DNA of 64,000 bases from SLRI01 sp942491185 (GTDB taxonomy: Bacteria; Pseudomonadota; Alphaproteobacteria; Geminicoccales; Geminicoccaceae). The stretch spans positions 310,001-374,000 of the forward strand of contig CALOAB010000018.1 of NCBI GenBank assembly GCA_942491185.1, given 5' to 3'. The notes under the pieces were generated by a model. The model saw nothing but the letters and a program-made list of their open reading frames with translations. It was not told the DNA's origin and made no database searches. Both the position numbers and the translations under genes were made by a program. Positions 17,298 through 25,823 of this stretch are shown piece after piece (within the stretch, counting starts at the first letter, position 1; every line of letters starts with the position of its first letter).

Positions 17298-18049
17298 CCT
17301 CTGAACGCCCAGCCGGTCATGCGTTTCTCGATGAGCGCGAAGATGGCGTACATGCCAACGCCCATGATCGCCACGACGATCAGCCCGGCGAAGACCAAGG
17401 GCACCCGAAAGCTGGATGAGGCCTGGAGCATCAGATAGCCGATGCCGCGATTGCCGGCGATGGTCTCGCTGATCACCGAGCCCACGAAAGCCAGCGTCAC
17501 CGCCACCTTCAGGCTCGCGAAGAAATACGGCATGGCGCGCGGCAGCCCGACCTTGAGCAGGATATCGAGGGGACGGGCGCCGAGCGAGCGCAGCACGTCC
17601 TTCAGCTCGGGCTCGAGCGTGGCGATGCCGGTCGCCACGTTCACGACGATGGGAAAGAAGCTGATCAGGAACGCGGTGAGCACCGCCGGCACGGCGCCGA
17701 TGCCGAACCAGATGACCAGCACCGGCACGATCGCCACCTTGGGGATCGCGTTGAAGCCCACAAGGATCGGGTAGAGCGCCGCGTAGGAGAGCGCCGAGGC
17801 GCCGGTCAGCACGCCGAGGAACAGCCCGAAGGCCACGGCGATGGCAAAGCCCACCATGGTCACCCAGAGCGTGAACCAGGCATTGAAGAGAATGGCGCCA
17901 AAATACTGATAAAGCGCGCCGATGCTCGCCGATGGCGTGGGCAGGATGAACTCCGGCACCTGGAAGACCCGGCAGCCCGCCTCCCAGACGAGAAAGAGTG
18001 CCAGGGTGGCGACCCAGGGCGCCAGCTTGAGCTTCAGGTCATCGCTCAA
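17288..18049 (-). CDS. ABC transporter permease, NitT/TauT (SsuC/ThiX-like) type
   Basis: A 253-residue inner-membrane protein with about six helices and the BPD_transp_1 fold. The EAA-type coupling loop is visible as SLGARPLDILLKVGLPRAMPYF near 155-176. It belongs to the family importing nitrate, sulfonates, taurine or thiamine precursors. The start codon overlaps the end of the ATPase gene (ATGA), so the three genes binding protein, ATPase and permease form one operon on the minus strand. Confidence 0.88.
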   Translation of the reverse strand: MSDDLKLKLAPWVATLALFLVWEAGCRVFQVPEFILPTPSASIGALYQYFGAILFNAWFTLWVTMVGFAIAVAFGLFLGVLTGASALSYAALYPILVGFNAIPKVAIVPVLVIWFGIGAVPAVLTAFLISFFPIVVNVATGIATLEPELKDVLRSLGARPLDILLKVGLPRAMPYFFASLKVAVTLAFVGSVISETIAGNRGIGYLMLQASSSFRVPLVFAGLIVVAIMGVGMYAIFALIEKRMTGWAFRGQV

Positions 18050-18828
18050 CTCGCGCGCACCTCGCTGATGGCGTCCCGAAGCTCGTGGACGATATCGACA
18101 AAACCGGGCTCGAAGGTCATCTCCAAGGAGCGCGGCCGCGGCAGCTCGATCCGCTTGCTCATCACGATCCGCCCCGGCCGCTTGCTCACGACATGAACCG
18201 TGTCAGCGAGATAGACGGATTCCCGCAAGTCATGGGTGACCAGGATCACCGTGAACTGGCGGTCCATGAAGAGCTTCTGCAGGACCCCCCAGAGCTCCTC
18301 GCGGGTGAACGCGTCCAAGGCCGCAAACGGCTCGTCGAGCAGCAGCAGCTCGGGCTCGTGGATCAGCGCCCGGCAGAGATTGGCGCGCTGCTGCATGCCG
18401 CCCGAGAGCTGGTAGGGCGCATGGGCGGCGAACTCGTCGAGCCCGACTGTCGCCAGCAGTGCCATCGCCCGCTCGACATGCCGCTTGCGCTCGCGGCGAA
18501 AGGTCTGCCGGTGATCGCGGCTGACCTCGAGCGGCAGCAGCACGTTGTCGAGCGTCGTCCGCCACGGCAGCAGCGTCGCGTTTTGAAAGGCGATGCCGAT
18601 GCCGTGCTGCGGTCCCTTGACCTCGCTGCCCTCGAGCTCGATCCGCCCGCCCGACGGCAGCTCCAGCCCGGAGACCATCTTCAGCAGCGTTGATTTGCCG
18701 CAGCCAGACGGGCCGACCAGAGCCACGAACTCGCCCTTCTCGATCGAGAGGCTGCAGTCCTGGACCGCGAGCGTGCCGTCCGCCCCGCCATAGCGGAGCG
18801 AGACGGCATCGATGTCGATGAAGCTCAA
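18046..18828 (-). CDS. ABC transporter ATP-binding protein, NitT/TauT type
   Basis: A 260-residue ATPase energising the adjacent importer. Walker A is GPSGCGKST (about 40-48), the Q-loop region IAFQNATLLPW, the signature LSGGMQQRANL, Walker B LLLLDEPFAALD and the H-loop LVTHDLRES. All are intact. It lies 38 bases after the binding-protein gene and overlaps the permease start by 4 bases. Confidence 0.92.
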   Translation of the reverse strand: MSFIDIDAVSLRYGGADGTLAVQDCSLSIEKGEFVALVGPSGCGKSTLLKMVSGLELPSGGRIELEGSEVKGPQHGIGIAFQNATLLPWRTTLDNVLLPLEVSRDHRQTFRRERKRHVERAMALLATVGLDEFAAHAPYQLSGGMQQRANLCRALIHEPELLLLDEPFAALDAFTREELWGVLQKLFMDRQFTVILVTHDLRESVYLADTVHVVSKRPGRIVMSKRIELPRPRSLEMTFEPGFVDIVHELRDAISEVRAS

Positions 18829-18866
18829 CGGAGTTGACGAGGGCGGTGTGGTGCTGTCGACGCGGC

Positions 18867-19892
18867 TCAGGGCAGCTGCCGAAGCTCGGCGTCGGGCAGG
18901 AACGCGTCGGTCCAGATGTCCGACGCGGTGGGCGGGTTCTCGAGTCCCAGTGCTGTCGAGAGCTGCGTGATCGAGCTGGCCAGCCGCTCGTCATCGACCC
19001 CGCCGAAGCCGTTGGCCCGCGTGTAGTCGGTGTCGATGTTGATATCGATCGCCAGACCCAATCGCTTGACCTCGAGCTCCTGGTCGATGAGCGGGTCGTA
19101 CTCGGCCACCATCGCCACCGCCTCCTCGCGGTTCTCGATGATGTACTGCATCGCCTTGGCGACGGCGCGGTTGAACCCGGCAATGGCGTCCGGGTTCTCC
19201 TCGATGAAGTTGCCCGAGGCGATCACCGCGTTGCCGTAGAAGTCCATGCCGTGATCGGCGTAGAGCATGTAGACGATGTCCTCCTCGGCCACGCCCCGCG
19301 ACTGCAAATCGAGCATCGAGGAGAAGTAGTGGCCAGAGATGACGTCGACCTCGCCCTGGATCAGCATCGCCTCGCGCAAGGGCGGGTCCATGTTGATCCG
19401 CGGCACGGCTGCCTCGTCGATGCCGACCTCGGCCGCGAAGGCCGGAAAGAGCTTGTAGGACGCATCGAACACCGGGCCACCGAGCGACCGGCCGACCAGG
19501 TCCTCGGGCGTCTCGATGCCGGACGACTTGAGCGTGTAGAGGCCGAACGGCGGCGCGTCGTAGACCATGAAGACGGCCTTCACCTCCTGGTCCGGGTTCT
19601 GCACGGTGAACTCGACCAGCGCGTTGATGTCGGCGAAGCCCATCTGGTAGGCGCCGGACGCCACGCGGGTGACGGCTCCGGCCGAGCCGTTGCCGCTGTC
19701 GATCTTGACGCTCAGGCCTTCCTCCTCGAAGTAGCCGAGCGCTTCGGCTGCGATGATCGCCGAGGTCGGGCCCTGATAGGCCCAGTCGAGGGTGAAAGCG
19801 ATGTCGGTCTGAGCCGACGCCGGCGCACCGGCGAGCAGCGTGGCCAGGCCACCGCTGACGGCGAGCGCAACCAATGGGGTGCGGATCTGCAT
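18867..19892 (-). CDS. ABC transporter substrate-binding protein, NMT1/ThiY-like
   Basis: A 341-residue periplasmic binding protein with a signal peptide (residues 1-28, ending PASAQ). The mature N-terminus DIAFTLDWAYQGPTSAIIAA with GYFEEEGLSVKI is the NMT1/ThiY pattern, so a thiamine precursor (formylaminopyrimidine type) or another nitrogenous small molecule is a reasonable ligand guess; nitrate, taurine and sulfonate proteins share the fold. No thiamine genes or riboswitch are seen nearby. ATG 19892 gives a proper signal peptide and has AGGAAA upstream. Confidence 0.85.
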   Translation of the reverse strand: MQIRTPLVALAVSGGLATLLAGAPASAQTDIAFTLDWAYQGPTSAIIAAEALGYFEEEGLSVKIDSGNGSAGAVTRVASGAYQMGFADINALVEFTVQNPDQEVKAVFMVYDAPPFGLYTLKSSGIETPEDLVGRSLGGPVFDASYKLFPAFAAEVGIDEAAVPRINMDPPLREAMLIQGEVDVISGHYFSSMLDLQSRGVAEEDIVYMLYADHGMDFYGNAVIASGNFIEENPDAIAGFNRAVAKAMQYIIENREEAVAMVAEYDPLIDQELEVKRLGLAIDINIDTDYTRANGFGGVDDERLASSITQLSTALGLENPPTASDIWTDAFLPDAELRQLP

Positions 19893-20019
19893 GAGGTCGT
19901 TTCCTTTTCTGCCCGCCGGCACAGCAAGCCGGCGATCGCCCATTTTCGTGTTTCGGCCCGCTGCCGTCTTCGCGCTGCAACAAAGGCGAGAAGCCCGACG
20001 CTGACAAGAACCAAATGTG

Positions 20020-20868
20020 TCAGGCCCGACGCCTTAGCCAGTGCCAGATCAAGGCCGGAACGGCCCAGCCGTCGCGGGCCTCGGCTACACCCCCGAGCGG
20101 TCCTGCCGCCGCCAGCCGGCGCGCGTGCCGCCGGGCCAGCACCGCCGGCAGCAGCGCCGGCAGCACGCGGCGCGGCAGGCTGCCGGCGAGGCGCACGGCC
20201 CCGAGATGCTCTTGCGCCCGCACCAGCACCGCGCCCGCTGCTCGTGCCAGCGCCTCCTGGTTGCTTTCGGCGAGGATCGCCTCGGGCGTGACCTCGCCGC
20301 CTGCCAGCAGGTCGGCCGGCAGCAAGAGGCGGCCCTGGGCTGCATGAAAGCGCAGCGCCCGCACCAGCCCGACCAGCGCAAAACCGGTGCCGGCCCGCTC
20401 GGCCAGTGCCAGGCTCGGCTCGTCACCGCCACAAGCGCGCGCCAGCAGGCGGTGCAAGCGCCCCGAGGTCGCCGTGGCATAGGCTTCGAGCGCGCCTAGA
20501 TCGGCCGGCTGCAACCGATCCAGCTCCGCCTCACGGGCCTCGATCAAGGCCACGAGCGTGCCCTGGTCGAGCCGCCCGTCGGCCAGGCCCGCGGCCAGCG
20601 CCGGCAGCACCGGATGAAGGCCAAGCGCGCTCCCATCGGCAGTCTTTGGGTCAGCCGCATTGGCTATCGCTTCATGCCACCACTGATAGCGGATCATTCC
20701 GGCCATCGGCTCGTTGACCAGCTCCGGGATCCGCGCGAGCTCGGCATTGAACAACACCAGCGACGCGAGGAGCGGCCGATCACCCGGCTCGGCGAACGCC
20801 AGTGCCAGGCTGCGATCAGGGTCGAGGCGGCGGGCTTCGGTGAGCAGATCGAGCGCAGGCTCGGGCAT
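20020..20868 (-). CDS. Squalene/phytoene synthase-like protein (NDUFAF6-type)
   Basis: A 282-residue protein of the trans-isoprenyl diphosphate synthase head-to-head family. The block LLASLVLFNAELARIPELVNEPMAG followed by MIRYQWWHEAI is the usual first conserved region, but the aspartate-rich DxxxD motifs of true squalene or phytoene synthases are not seen. That is typical of alphaproteobacterial relatives of the mitochondrial complex I assembly factor NDUFAF6, so an assembly role is more likely than terpenoid synthesis. ATG 20868 is preferred over 20916 as the conserved sequence follows at once. No carotenoid or hopanoid genes are adjacent. Confidence 0.72.
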   Translation of the reverse strand: MPEPALDLLTEARRLDPDRSLALAFAEPGDRPLLASLVLFNAELARIPELVNEPMAGMIRYQWWHEAIANAADPKTADGSALGLHPVLPALAAGLADGRLDQGTLVALIEAREAELDRLQPADLGALEAYATATSGRLHRLLARACGGDEPSLALAERAGTGFALVGLVRALRFHAAQGRLLLPADLLAGGEVTPEAILAESNQEALARAAGAVLVRAQEHLGAVRLAGSLPRRVLPALLPAVLARRHARRLAAAGPLGGVAEARDGWAVPALIWHWLRRRA

Positions 20869-21073
20869 GGGTCGATGACGCCTCCAGCGTGTGGGTTGGC
20901 GGGTCCGGATCGGCACCGATCAGGTCCGATCGGTGAGCGGCCGTGCCCACGAGATTGCCCTGGCGGGCCTTCCTTTGCCGACCGGTACGCCTTATGTAGC
21001 GCAGAGACGAGGTCTGTCCGGGCGAACAGGTCGTGATGGACGAGCGCAATGACAGCAAAAAGGCGAGGAACCC

Positions 21074-21679
21074 ATGACCTTCAAGCTTTCCGATCTGCCG
21101 TACGAGTACGAGGCGCTGGCGCCCTACATGTCGTCGCAGACGCTGCACCTGCACCACGACAAGCACCACCAGACCTACGTCACCAACCTCAACAACCTGG
21201 TCGAGGGCACGGACCTCGAAGGCAAGAGCCTGGATGACATCGTCAAGGCGGCCTACGGCGATCCGGCAAAGCAGGGCATCTTCAACAATGCCGGCCAGCA
21301 TTGGAACCACGAGCTCTTCTGGCGGATCATGAAGAAGGGCGGCGGCGGCAAGCCCGGTGGCGAGTTGGCGCGGCGGATCGACGACGCCTTCGGCAATTAC
21401 GACACCTTCGCCGAGCAGTTCAAGACGGCAGCCGCCACGCAGTTCGGCTCCGGCTGGGCCTGGCTCGCGGTCTCCGGCGACACGCTCAAGGTCGTGAAGA
21501 CCCCCAACGGCGAAAATCCACTGGTGCACGACATGGTGCCGATTCTCGGCATCGACGTCTGGGAGCACGCCTATTATCTAGACTACCAGAACCGTCGGCC
21601 GGAATACGTGGCAGCGTTCCTGAACAACCTCGTCAATTGGGAAGAGGTCGAGAAGGAGCTGGACAACGCCGTCGGCTGA
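21074..21679 (+). CDS. sodB: Superoxide dismutase, Fe type
   Basis: Converts superoxide to oxygen and hydrogen peroxide. The 201-residue protein has all four metal ligands: His27 in HLHHDKHH, His79 in GQHWNHELFW, and Asp161 and His165 in GIDVWEHAYY. Gln75, four residues before His79, is the position that marks iron-type enzymes. No signal peptide, so cytoplasmic. A GC hairpin without T-run at 21700-21721 separates it from the downstream TraT-like gene. Confidence 0.93.
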   Translation: MTFKLSDLPYEYEALAPYMSSQTLHLHHDKHHQTYVTNLNNLVEGTDLEGKSLDDIVKAAYGDPAKQGIFNNAGQHWNHELFWRIMKKGGGGKPGGELARRIDDAFGNYDTFAEQFKTAAATQFGSGWAWLAVSGDTLKVVKTPNGENPLVHDMVPILGIDVWEHAYYLDYQNRRPEYVAAFLNNLVNWEEVEKELDNAVG

Positions 21680-21699
21680 GGCCTGGATCCCGTCGGCAC

Positions 21700-21721
21700 G
21701 GGGCCGCCCTGGAGCGGCCCC
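21700..21721 (+). terminator. GC-rich hairpin after sodB
   Basis: A perfect 8-bp stem (21700-21707 with 21714-21721) with a 6-base loop, 20 bases after the sodB stop. No T-run follows, so it may attenuate rather than end transcription before the next gene. Confidence 0.45.
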
Positions 21722-21745
21722 GCCTGCCTCGCGAAGGAGATAGCA

Positions 21746-22510
21746 GTGGTGTCCACCCCGTCGCCCATTCGTGGCATCGTCACGGCCCTGGCGCTCGTCG
21801 TCATGCTGAGTGGCTGTGCGGCCACCAGCACCGCCGTCTCCAAGCGCAATCTCGACGTCCAGACCAAGATGACCGACACGATCTTCATCGAGCCGGTCAC
21901 GGCCGACAAGCGGACCGTCTATGTCAGCGTCCGCAACACCTCGGACAAGCCCGACTTCACGGTCGAGCCGGCCATTCGCCAGCAGTTCGAGGCTGCCGGC
22001 TATCGCGTCGTCGACGACCCCGACGACGCGCAGTTCATGCTGCAGGCCAACGTCCTGCAGGCCGGCCGCAACAGCGAGACGGCGGCCGAGGCAGCCGGTG
22101 GTGGCGCCTTCGGCAGTGCTGTCGGCGGCGGTGCCATCGGTGCCGGGACCGGCTACCTGCTGGGCCAGGCCGGCGGCAGCGATGTCGGCCTGTCGGTTGC
22201 CGGCGGGCTGATCGGTGCCGCGATCGGCACGATCGCCGACGCCTATGTCCAGGACGTGACCTACACGGTGATCACCGACATCCGGGTCTCCGAGCGTGCC
22301 GAGGACGGCGTCGTCGTCAGCCAGTCGGAGCAACAGGATCTGAGCCAGGGCTCGGGCGGCTCGGTCATCCAGTCATCGAGCAAGATCACCGACTGGAAGC
22401 ACTACCAGACGCGGATCGTGGCAACCGCCAATCAGGCCAATGTCGAGTGGGAGGAGGCGGCCCCCTCCATGGTCGACGGCCTAACCCGATCGATCGGCGG
22501 CATCTTCTGA
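21746..22510 (+). CDS. TraT-like outer membrane lipoprotein
   Basis: A 254-residue lipoprotein with a lipobox in MLSGCAAT (Cys near residue 25) and strong overall resemblance to TraT, the F-plasmid surface-exclusion and complement-resistance protein: KRNLDVQTKMTDTIFIEPV and RTVYVSVRNTSDKPDF match its start, followed by the Gly/Ala-rich hydrophobic segment (GGGAFGSAVGGGAIGAGTG) and YVQDVTYTVITDIRVSER. The start is GTG 21746 with AAGGAGA 7 bases upstream. No conjugation genes are nearby, so this is a chromosomal homologue whose role may be envelope integrity rather than plasmid exclusion. Confidence 0.82.
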   Translation: MVSTPSPIRGIVTALALVVMLSGCAATSTAVSKRNLDVQTKMTDTIFIEPVTADKRTVYVSVRNTSDKPDFTVEPAIRQQFEAAGYRVVDDPDDAQFMLQANVLQAGRNSETAAEAAGGGAFGSAVGGGAIGAGTGYLLGQAGGSDVGLSVAGGLIGAAIGTIADAYVQDVTYTVITDIRVSERAEDGVVVSQSEQQDLSQGSGGSVIQSSSKITDWKHYQTRIVATANQANVEWEEAAPSMVDGLTRSIGGIF

Positions 22511-22540
22511 GCCGACGCAGCGACGTCCGATAGCGGGCTG

Positions 22541-23206
22541 CTAGGCCCCCTCGCCGACAAACGGGTTCGACCGGCGCTCCTCGCCGAAGGTTGATCCCGG
22601 CCCGTGTCCGCAGATGAACGAGATGTCGTCACCGAGCGGAAAGAGCTTGGTGCGCACGGCGCTGATCAGCGCGTTGTGATCACCGTAGGGAAAGTCCGTT
22701 CGGCCGATCGAGCCTGCGAACAAGACGTCGCCGACGATGGCGAACCGTGCCGCCGCATTGACGAAAGCGAGGCTGCCGGGGCTGTGGCCCGGGCAGTGGT
22801 AGATGTCGAACGACTGACCGGCGATGCTGATCGTGCCGCCCTCGTCGAGCCATTCGTCGGGCGACACGGCCTCTGCCTCGGGAATGCCATAGGCCGCCGC
22901 CTGCTCTCCCAGCGCCTCGAGCAGGAAATTGTCTGCCCGGTGCGGGCCGACGATCGGCACGGCCTTGCCCTGCCGCTCGGCGAGCAGGCGGTTGAGCGCC
23001 TGAACGCCACCCGCATGATCGATATGGCCATGGGTGAGCAGGATGCGCTCGACCGTGAGCCCCTGCGTCTCCAGCAGCTCGACGATGCGCGGCGCGTCAC
23101 CGCCGGGATCGACCACCGTCGCGACCTTCGCCTCATCGTCCCAAAAGACGCTGCAGTTCTGCTGCAACGCCGTCACCGGGACGACCGCGCCCTTGATCCC
23201 TGCCAA
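22541..23206 (-). CDS. MBL-fold metallo-hydrolase, glyoxalase II-like
   Basis: A 221-residue metallo-beta-lactamase fold enzyme. The metal site is complete: THGHIDHAGG (HxHxDH), His in YHCPGHSPGS, Asp in IVGDVLFAGSIGRTD, and the terminal His in FICGHGPGST. This pattern is common to short glyoxalase II-like thioester hydrolases. Substrate unknown; S-lactoylglutathione or another glutathione thioester is plausible given the adjacent zinc alcohol dehydrogenase. Same strand as that gene, which ends 55 bases upstream of this start. Confidence 0.85.
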   Translation of the reverse strand: MAGIKGAVVPVTALQQNCSVFWDDEAKVATVVDPGGDAPRIVELLETQGLTVERILLTHGHIDHAGGVQALNRLLAERQGKAVPIVGPHRADNFLLEALGEQAAAYGIPEAEAVSPDEWLDEGGTISIAGQSFDIYHCPGHSPGSLAFVNAAARFAIVGDVLFAGSIGRTDFPYGDHNALISAVRTKLFPLGDDISFICGHGPGSTFGEERRSNPFVGEGA

Positions 23207-23222
23207 AGCCTACCTCCACATT

Positions 23223-23276
23223 CCGCTAGAAAACGATCGGCCGCTAGAAAACGATGCGCCGCTAGAAAACGATCAC
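23223..23276. repeat. Three tandem 18-bp repeats spanning the dehydrogenase stop codon
   Basis: Units at 23223-23240, 23241-23258 and 23259-23276 share the core CCGCTAGAAAACGAT. The rightmost unit is the real end of the dehydrogenase gene (Ile-Val-Phe-stop read on the minus strand); the other two copies repeat that end, each with its own in-frame TAG. The period of 18 keeps the frame. Confidence 0.9.
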
Positions 23277-24341
23277 GTTGCGCAACGCCGTTCCCTGGCG
23301 CAGGTCCGCGATCGCCTCGTTGATGGCCGCCAAGGGGTAGCGGCCCGAGACCAGCTCGTCGAGCTTGAGCTGGCCGTCGCGGTAGAGCTCGACCAGCCGC
23401 GGGATGTCGCTGCTAATGCGACTCGAGCCCATCTTCGAGCCCAGGACGCGCTGACCATCCGCCGCCAGGCTCGCCGGGTCGAGGTCGACGGTAACGCCGG
23501 AGGCCGGCATGCCGACGATGACCAGGGTGCCGCCGCGGCGCAAAAGCCCGATACCCTGCTCGATCGCAGCCTTGCTGCCGACCGTGACGAAGACGTAGTC
23601 GGCGCCGCGTCCGCCGGTGAGGCCACGAACTCCCGCAGCCAGCTCCCCGGTCGTCGGATCGAGCGTCGCGGTGGCGCCAAAGGCCAGTGCGGTCTCTCGC
23701 TTCCCGGCAACGATATCGACGGCGATGATCGGCCGGGCACCGACGATCCGGGCACCCTGGACGGCGTTCAGCCCTACCCCGCCAGCCCCGATCACCACGA
23801 CCGAGGCCCCTGCCGGCACGGCCGCCGTATTGGTCACCGCCCCCACCCCGGTGATCACGCCGCAGGCGAGCAGCGAGGCAGCGGCCGGCGACAGGTCGGG
23901 GTCGATCCGCACCAGCTGCGAGCGGTCGACGACCACCCGCTCGGCAAAGGCGGCCGTGGCCATGCCCTGCTGCAGCTCGTGGCCTTTGGCGTCGCGGAGC
24001 GGCGAGGCGTGCGAGCGCGGAAAATCGTGACCGCAGGCCGTCTCCTCGCCCTGCTCGCAAAAATAACAGCGACCGCAGGAGCGGATCAACGTCACCACGA
24101 CGTGATCGCCCGGCGCCACGCCCTGCACCCCGTCACCACAAGCGGCCACCACGCCCGCCGCTTCGTGGCCGTAAACCGCCGGCAGCGTGCCGCCCCAGGC
24201 GCCGTCGATGAAATGCACATCGCTGTGGCAGATGGCGCAGGCCCCGAGCGCCACCTCCACCTCGCCTGGCCCGGGTGGTGCCAGCTCCACCTCCTCGATG
24301 GTCAGCGGTGCGTTGAAAGACCGACAAACGGCAGCCAGCAT
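23262..24341 (-). CDS. Zinc-dependent alcohol dehydrogenase (MDR family, class III-like)
   Basis: A 359-residue medium-chain dehydrogenase. Catalytic zinc ligands are seen in GACAICHSDVHF (Cys) and YGHEAAGVV (His-Glu). The structural zinc site is the four-cysteine lobe CGRCYFCEQGEETAC. The NAD Rossmann motif is VIGAGGVGLNAVQGA. Overall it looks like the formaldehyde/S-(hydroxymethyl)glutathione or aryl-alcohol dehydrogenase branch. With the glyoxalase II-like gene downstream on the same strand, aldehyde detoxification is a fair inference, not a proof. The stop codon lies in a tandem repeat. Confidence 0.85.
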   Translation of the reverse strand: MLAAVCRSFNAPLTIEEVELAPPGPGEVEVALGACAICHSDVHFIDGAWGGTLPAVYGHEAAGVVAACGDGVQGVAPGDHVVVTLIRSCGRCYFCEQGEETACGHDFPRSHASPLRDAKGHELQQGMATAAFAERVVVDRSQLVRIDPDLSPAAASLLACGVITGVGAVTNTAAVPAGASVVVIGAGGVGLNAVQGARIVGARPIIAVDIVAGKRETALAFGATATLDPTTGELAAGVRGLTGGRGADYVFVTVGSKAAIEQGIGLLRRGGTLVIVGMPASGVTVDLDPASLAADGQRVLGSKMGSSRISSDIPRLVELYRDGQLKLDELVSGRYPLAAINEAIADLRQGTALRNVIVF

Positions 24342-24553
24342 GACGACGACCTCGGCACTTGCGTATCGACGACTAACGAAGCCGGCTCCATAGACCGCCA
24401 GCGTTCCTGGTCAAAGCCGAAAAACGCCGATGCTACCTGCTGCCACGGCAGCCGCCGCCCGCGACCTACGAGGTGTGAATTGCGGGTGGGCCGCCAGTGC
24501 GTGCCATGCAACAAGGCGCCCAGGAACAGAGCCCAGGCAATCGGAGACTTCTC

Positions 24554-25747
24554 ATGCACATCCAGGAATGCGAGGTCCTGGTCGTCGGCAACCCGCCGCC
24601 CGGCTTCGGCGGCCGCTACTTCATCCTCGTTCGCCTCGAGACCAATGACGGCATCGTCGGCTGGGGGGAGGTCTATTGCGCCACCTTCAGCCCGCATGTC
24701 GTGGCCAGAATGATCGAGGATACGGCTGCCCGCTACGTCATCGGCGCCGATCCGACCGCGATCGAGAGCGTCTGGCGCCGGGTCTACTCGGCCGGCTACG
24801 GCCAGCGCCCCGACATCACGCTCGTGGCCATCCTCTCCGGCCTCGAGATCGCCATGTGGGACATTGCCGGCAAGGCGGCGGACAAGCCCGTCTGGGCGCT
24901 CCTCGGCGGCCGCGTGCACGAGCGCCTCCGGGCCTACACCTATCTCTACCCGGGCCCCGGCGAGGGTGCGGATTTCTACGACGACGCCGAGCGCTCGGCA
25001 GCAGCTGCCGCTGTGGCCGTCGAGCAGGGCTTCACCGCGGTCAAGTTCGACCCGGCCGGTGCCTATTCAGCCTTCGACCCGCGCCAGCCCTCGCAAACCC
25101 AGCTCGAGCGCTCGGCGCGCTTCTGCCGGCTGATCCGCGACGCCGTAGGCGCCCGCGCCGACCTCCTCTTCGGCACGCATGGCCAGTTCACCGCGTCCGG
25201 AGCGATCCGCATGGCACGCCGGCTCGAGCCCTTCGATCCTTTGTGGTTCGAGGAGCCGACGCCCCCTGAGATGCCCGAGGAGATGGCCAAGGTGGCGCGC
25301 GCCACCTCGATCCCGATCGCCACCGGCGAGCGGCTCGCCACTAAGTATGAGATCGCGCGCGTGCTGGCCGCCGGTGCCGCCTCGATCATCCAGATCAATC
25401 TCGGCCGCTGCGGCGGCCTGCTCGAAGGCAAGAAGATCGCCGCCCTTGCCGAGACCCACTACGCCCAGGTGGCGCCGCACCTCTATTGCGGCCCAGTTGT
25501 GGGCGCCGCCAACATCCAGCTCGCCACCACGCTCCCCAACTTCCTCATCCTCGAGAGCATCCAGGACTGGGGCGGCTTTCACGCCGCACTGTTGAAGCAA
25601 CCGATCCAATTCGAGGCCGGCTGGGTGCGCCCACCAGAGACGCCCGGCATCGGGGTCGAGGTGGATATCGAGGTGGCCCGCGCCCACCCTTACGAGGGCC
25701 CGGAGCTGCACCTGGAGATGGCCGACCAGACCGTATGGGAGGTCTAG
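24554..25747 (+). CDS. Enolase-superfamily enzyme (mandelate racemase/muconate lactonizing type)
   Basis: A 397-residue TIM-barrel enzyme of the sugar-acid dehydratase/racemase group. The N-terminal capping domain is followed by GFTAVKFDPAG (Lys164), FEEPTPPE (Glu233-Glu234), IATGERLATKYE (Glu259) and APHLYCGPVV (His309). Two usual positions look different: the second-strand Asp region reads LLFGTHGQF, with Gly207 where an Asp is common, and the Asp of the QPDxxRxGG motif is Asn282 (QINLGRCGG). The reaction is therefore uncertain. ATG 24554 starts the conserved region; the frame extends to 24497. It stands alone, 80 bases before the Tad genes. Confidence 0.8.
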   Translation: MHIQECEVLVVGNPPPGFGGRYFILVRLETNDGIVGWGEVYCATFSPHVVARMIEDTAARYVIGADPTAIESVWRRVYSAGYGQRPDITLVAILSGLEIAMWDIAGKAADKPVWALLGGRVHERLRAYTYLYPGPGEGADFYDDAERSAAAAAVAVEQGFTAVKFDPAGAYSAFDPRQPSQTQLERSARFCRLIRDAVGARADLLFGTHGQFTASGAIRMARRLEPFDPLWFEEPTPPEMPEEMAKVARATSIPIATGERLATKYEIARVLAAGAASIIQINLGRCGGLLEGKKIAALAETHYAQVAPHLYCGPVVGAANIQLATTLPNFLILESIQDWGGFHAALLKQPIQFEAGWVRPPETPGIGVEVDIEVARAHPYEGPELHLEMADQTVWEV

Positions 25748-25823
25748 CAAGTCACACGGGCCTTAACGGAATATTAGGGATTAGCGGCTAACCTGACGGT
25801 TGTTCAGCTCAGGAGCAGCCGAG

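Noticed and set aside
19200..20040. Frame on the plus strand opposite the ABC binding protein and its spacer
   Set aside because: Antisense to a clear NMT1-type binding protein; the translation has no recognisable domain.
22555..22575. GGTTCGA-like stretch reminiscent of a tRNA T arm
   Set aside because: No acceptor or anticodon stem can be folded around it, and it lies at the end of the metallo-hydrolase gene.
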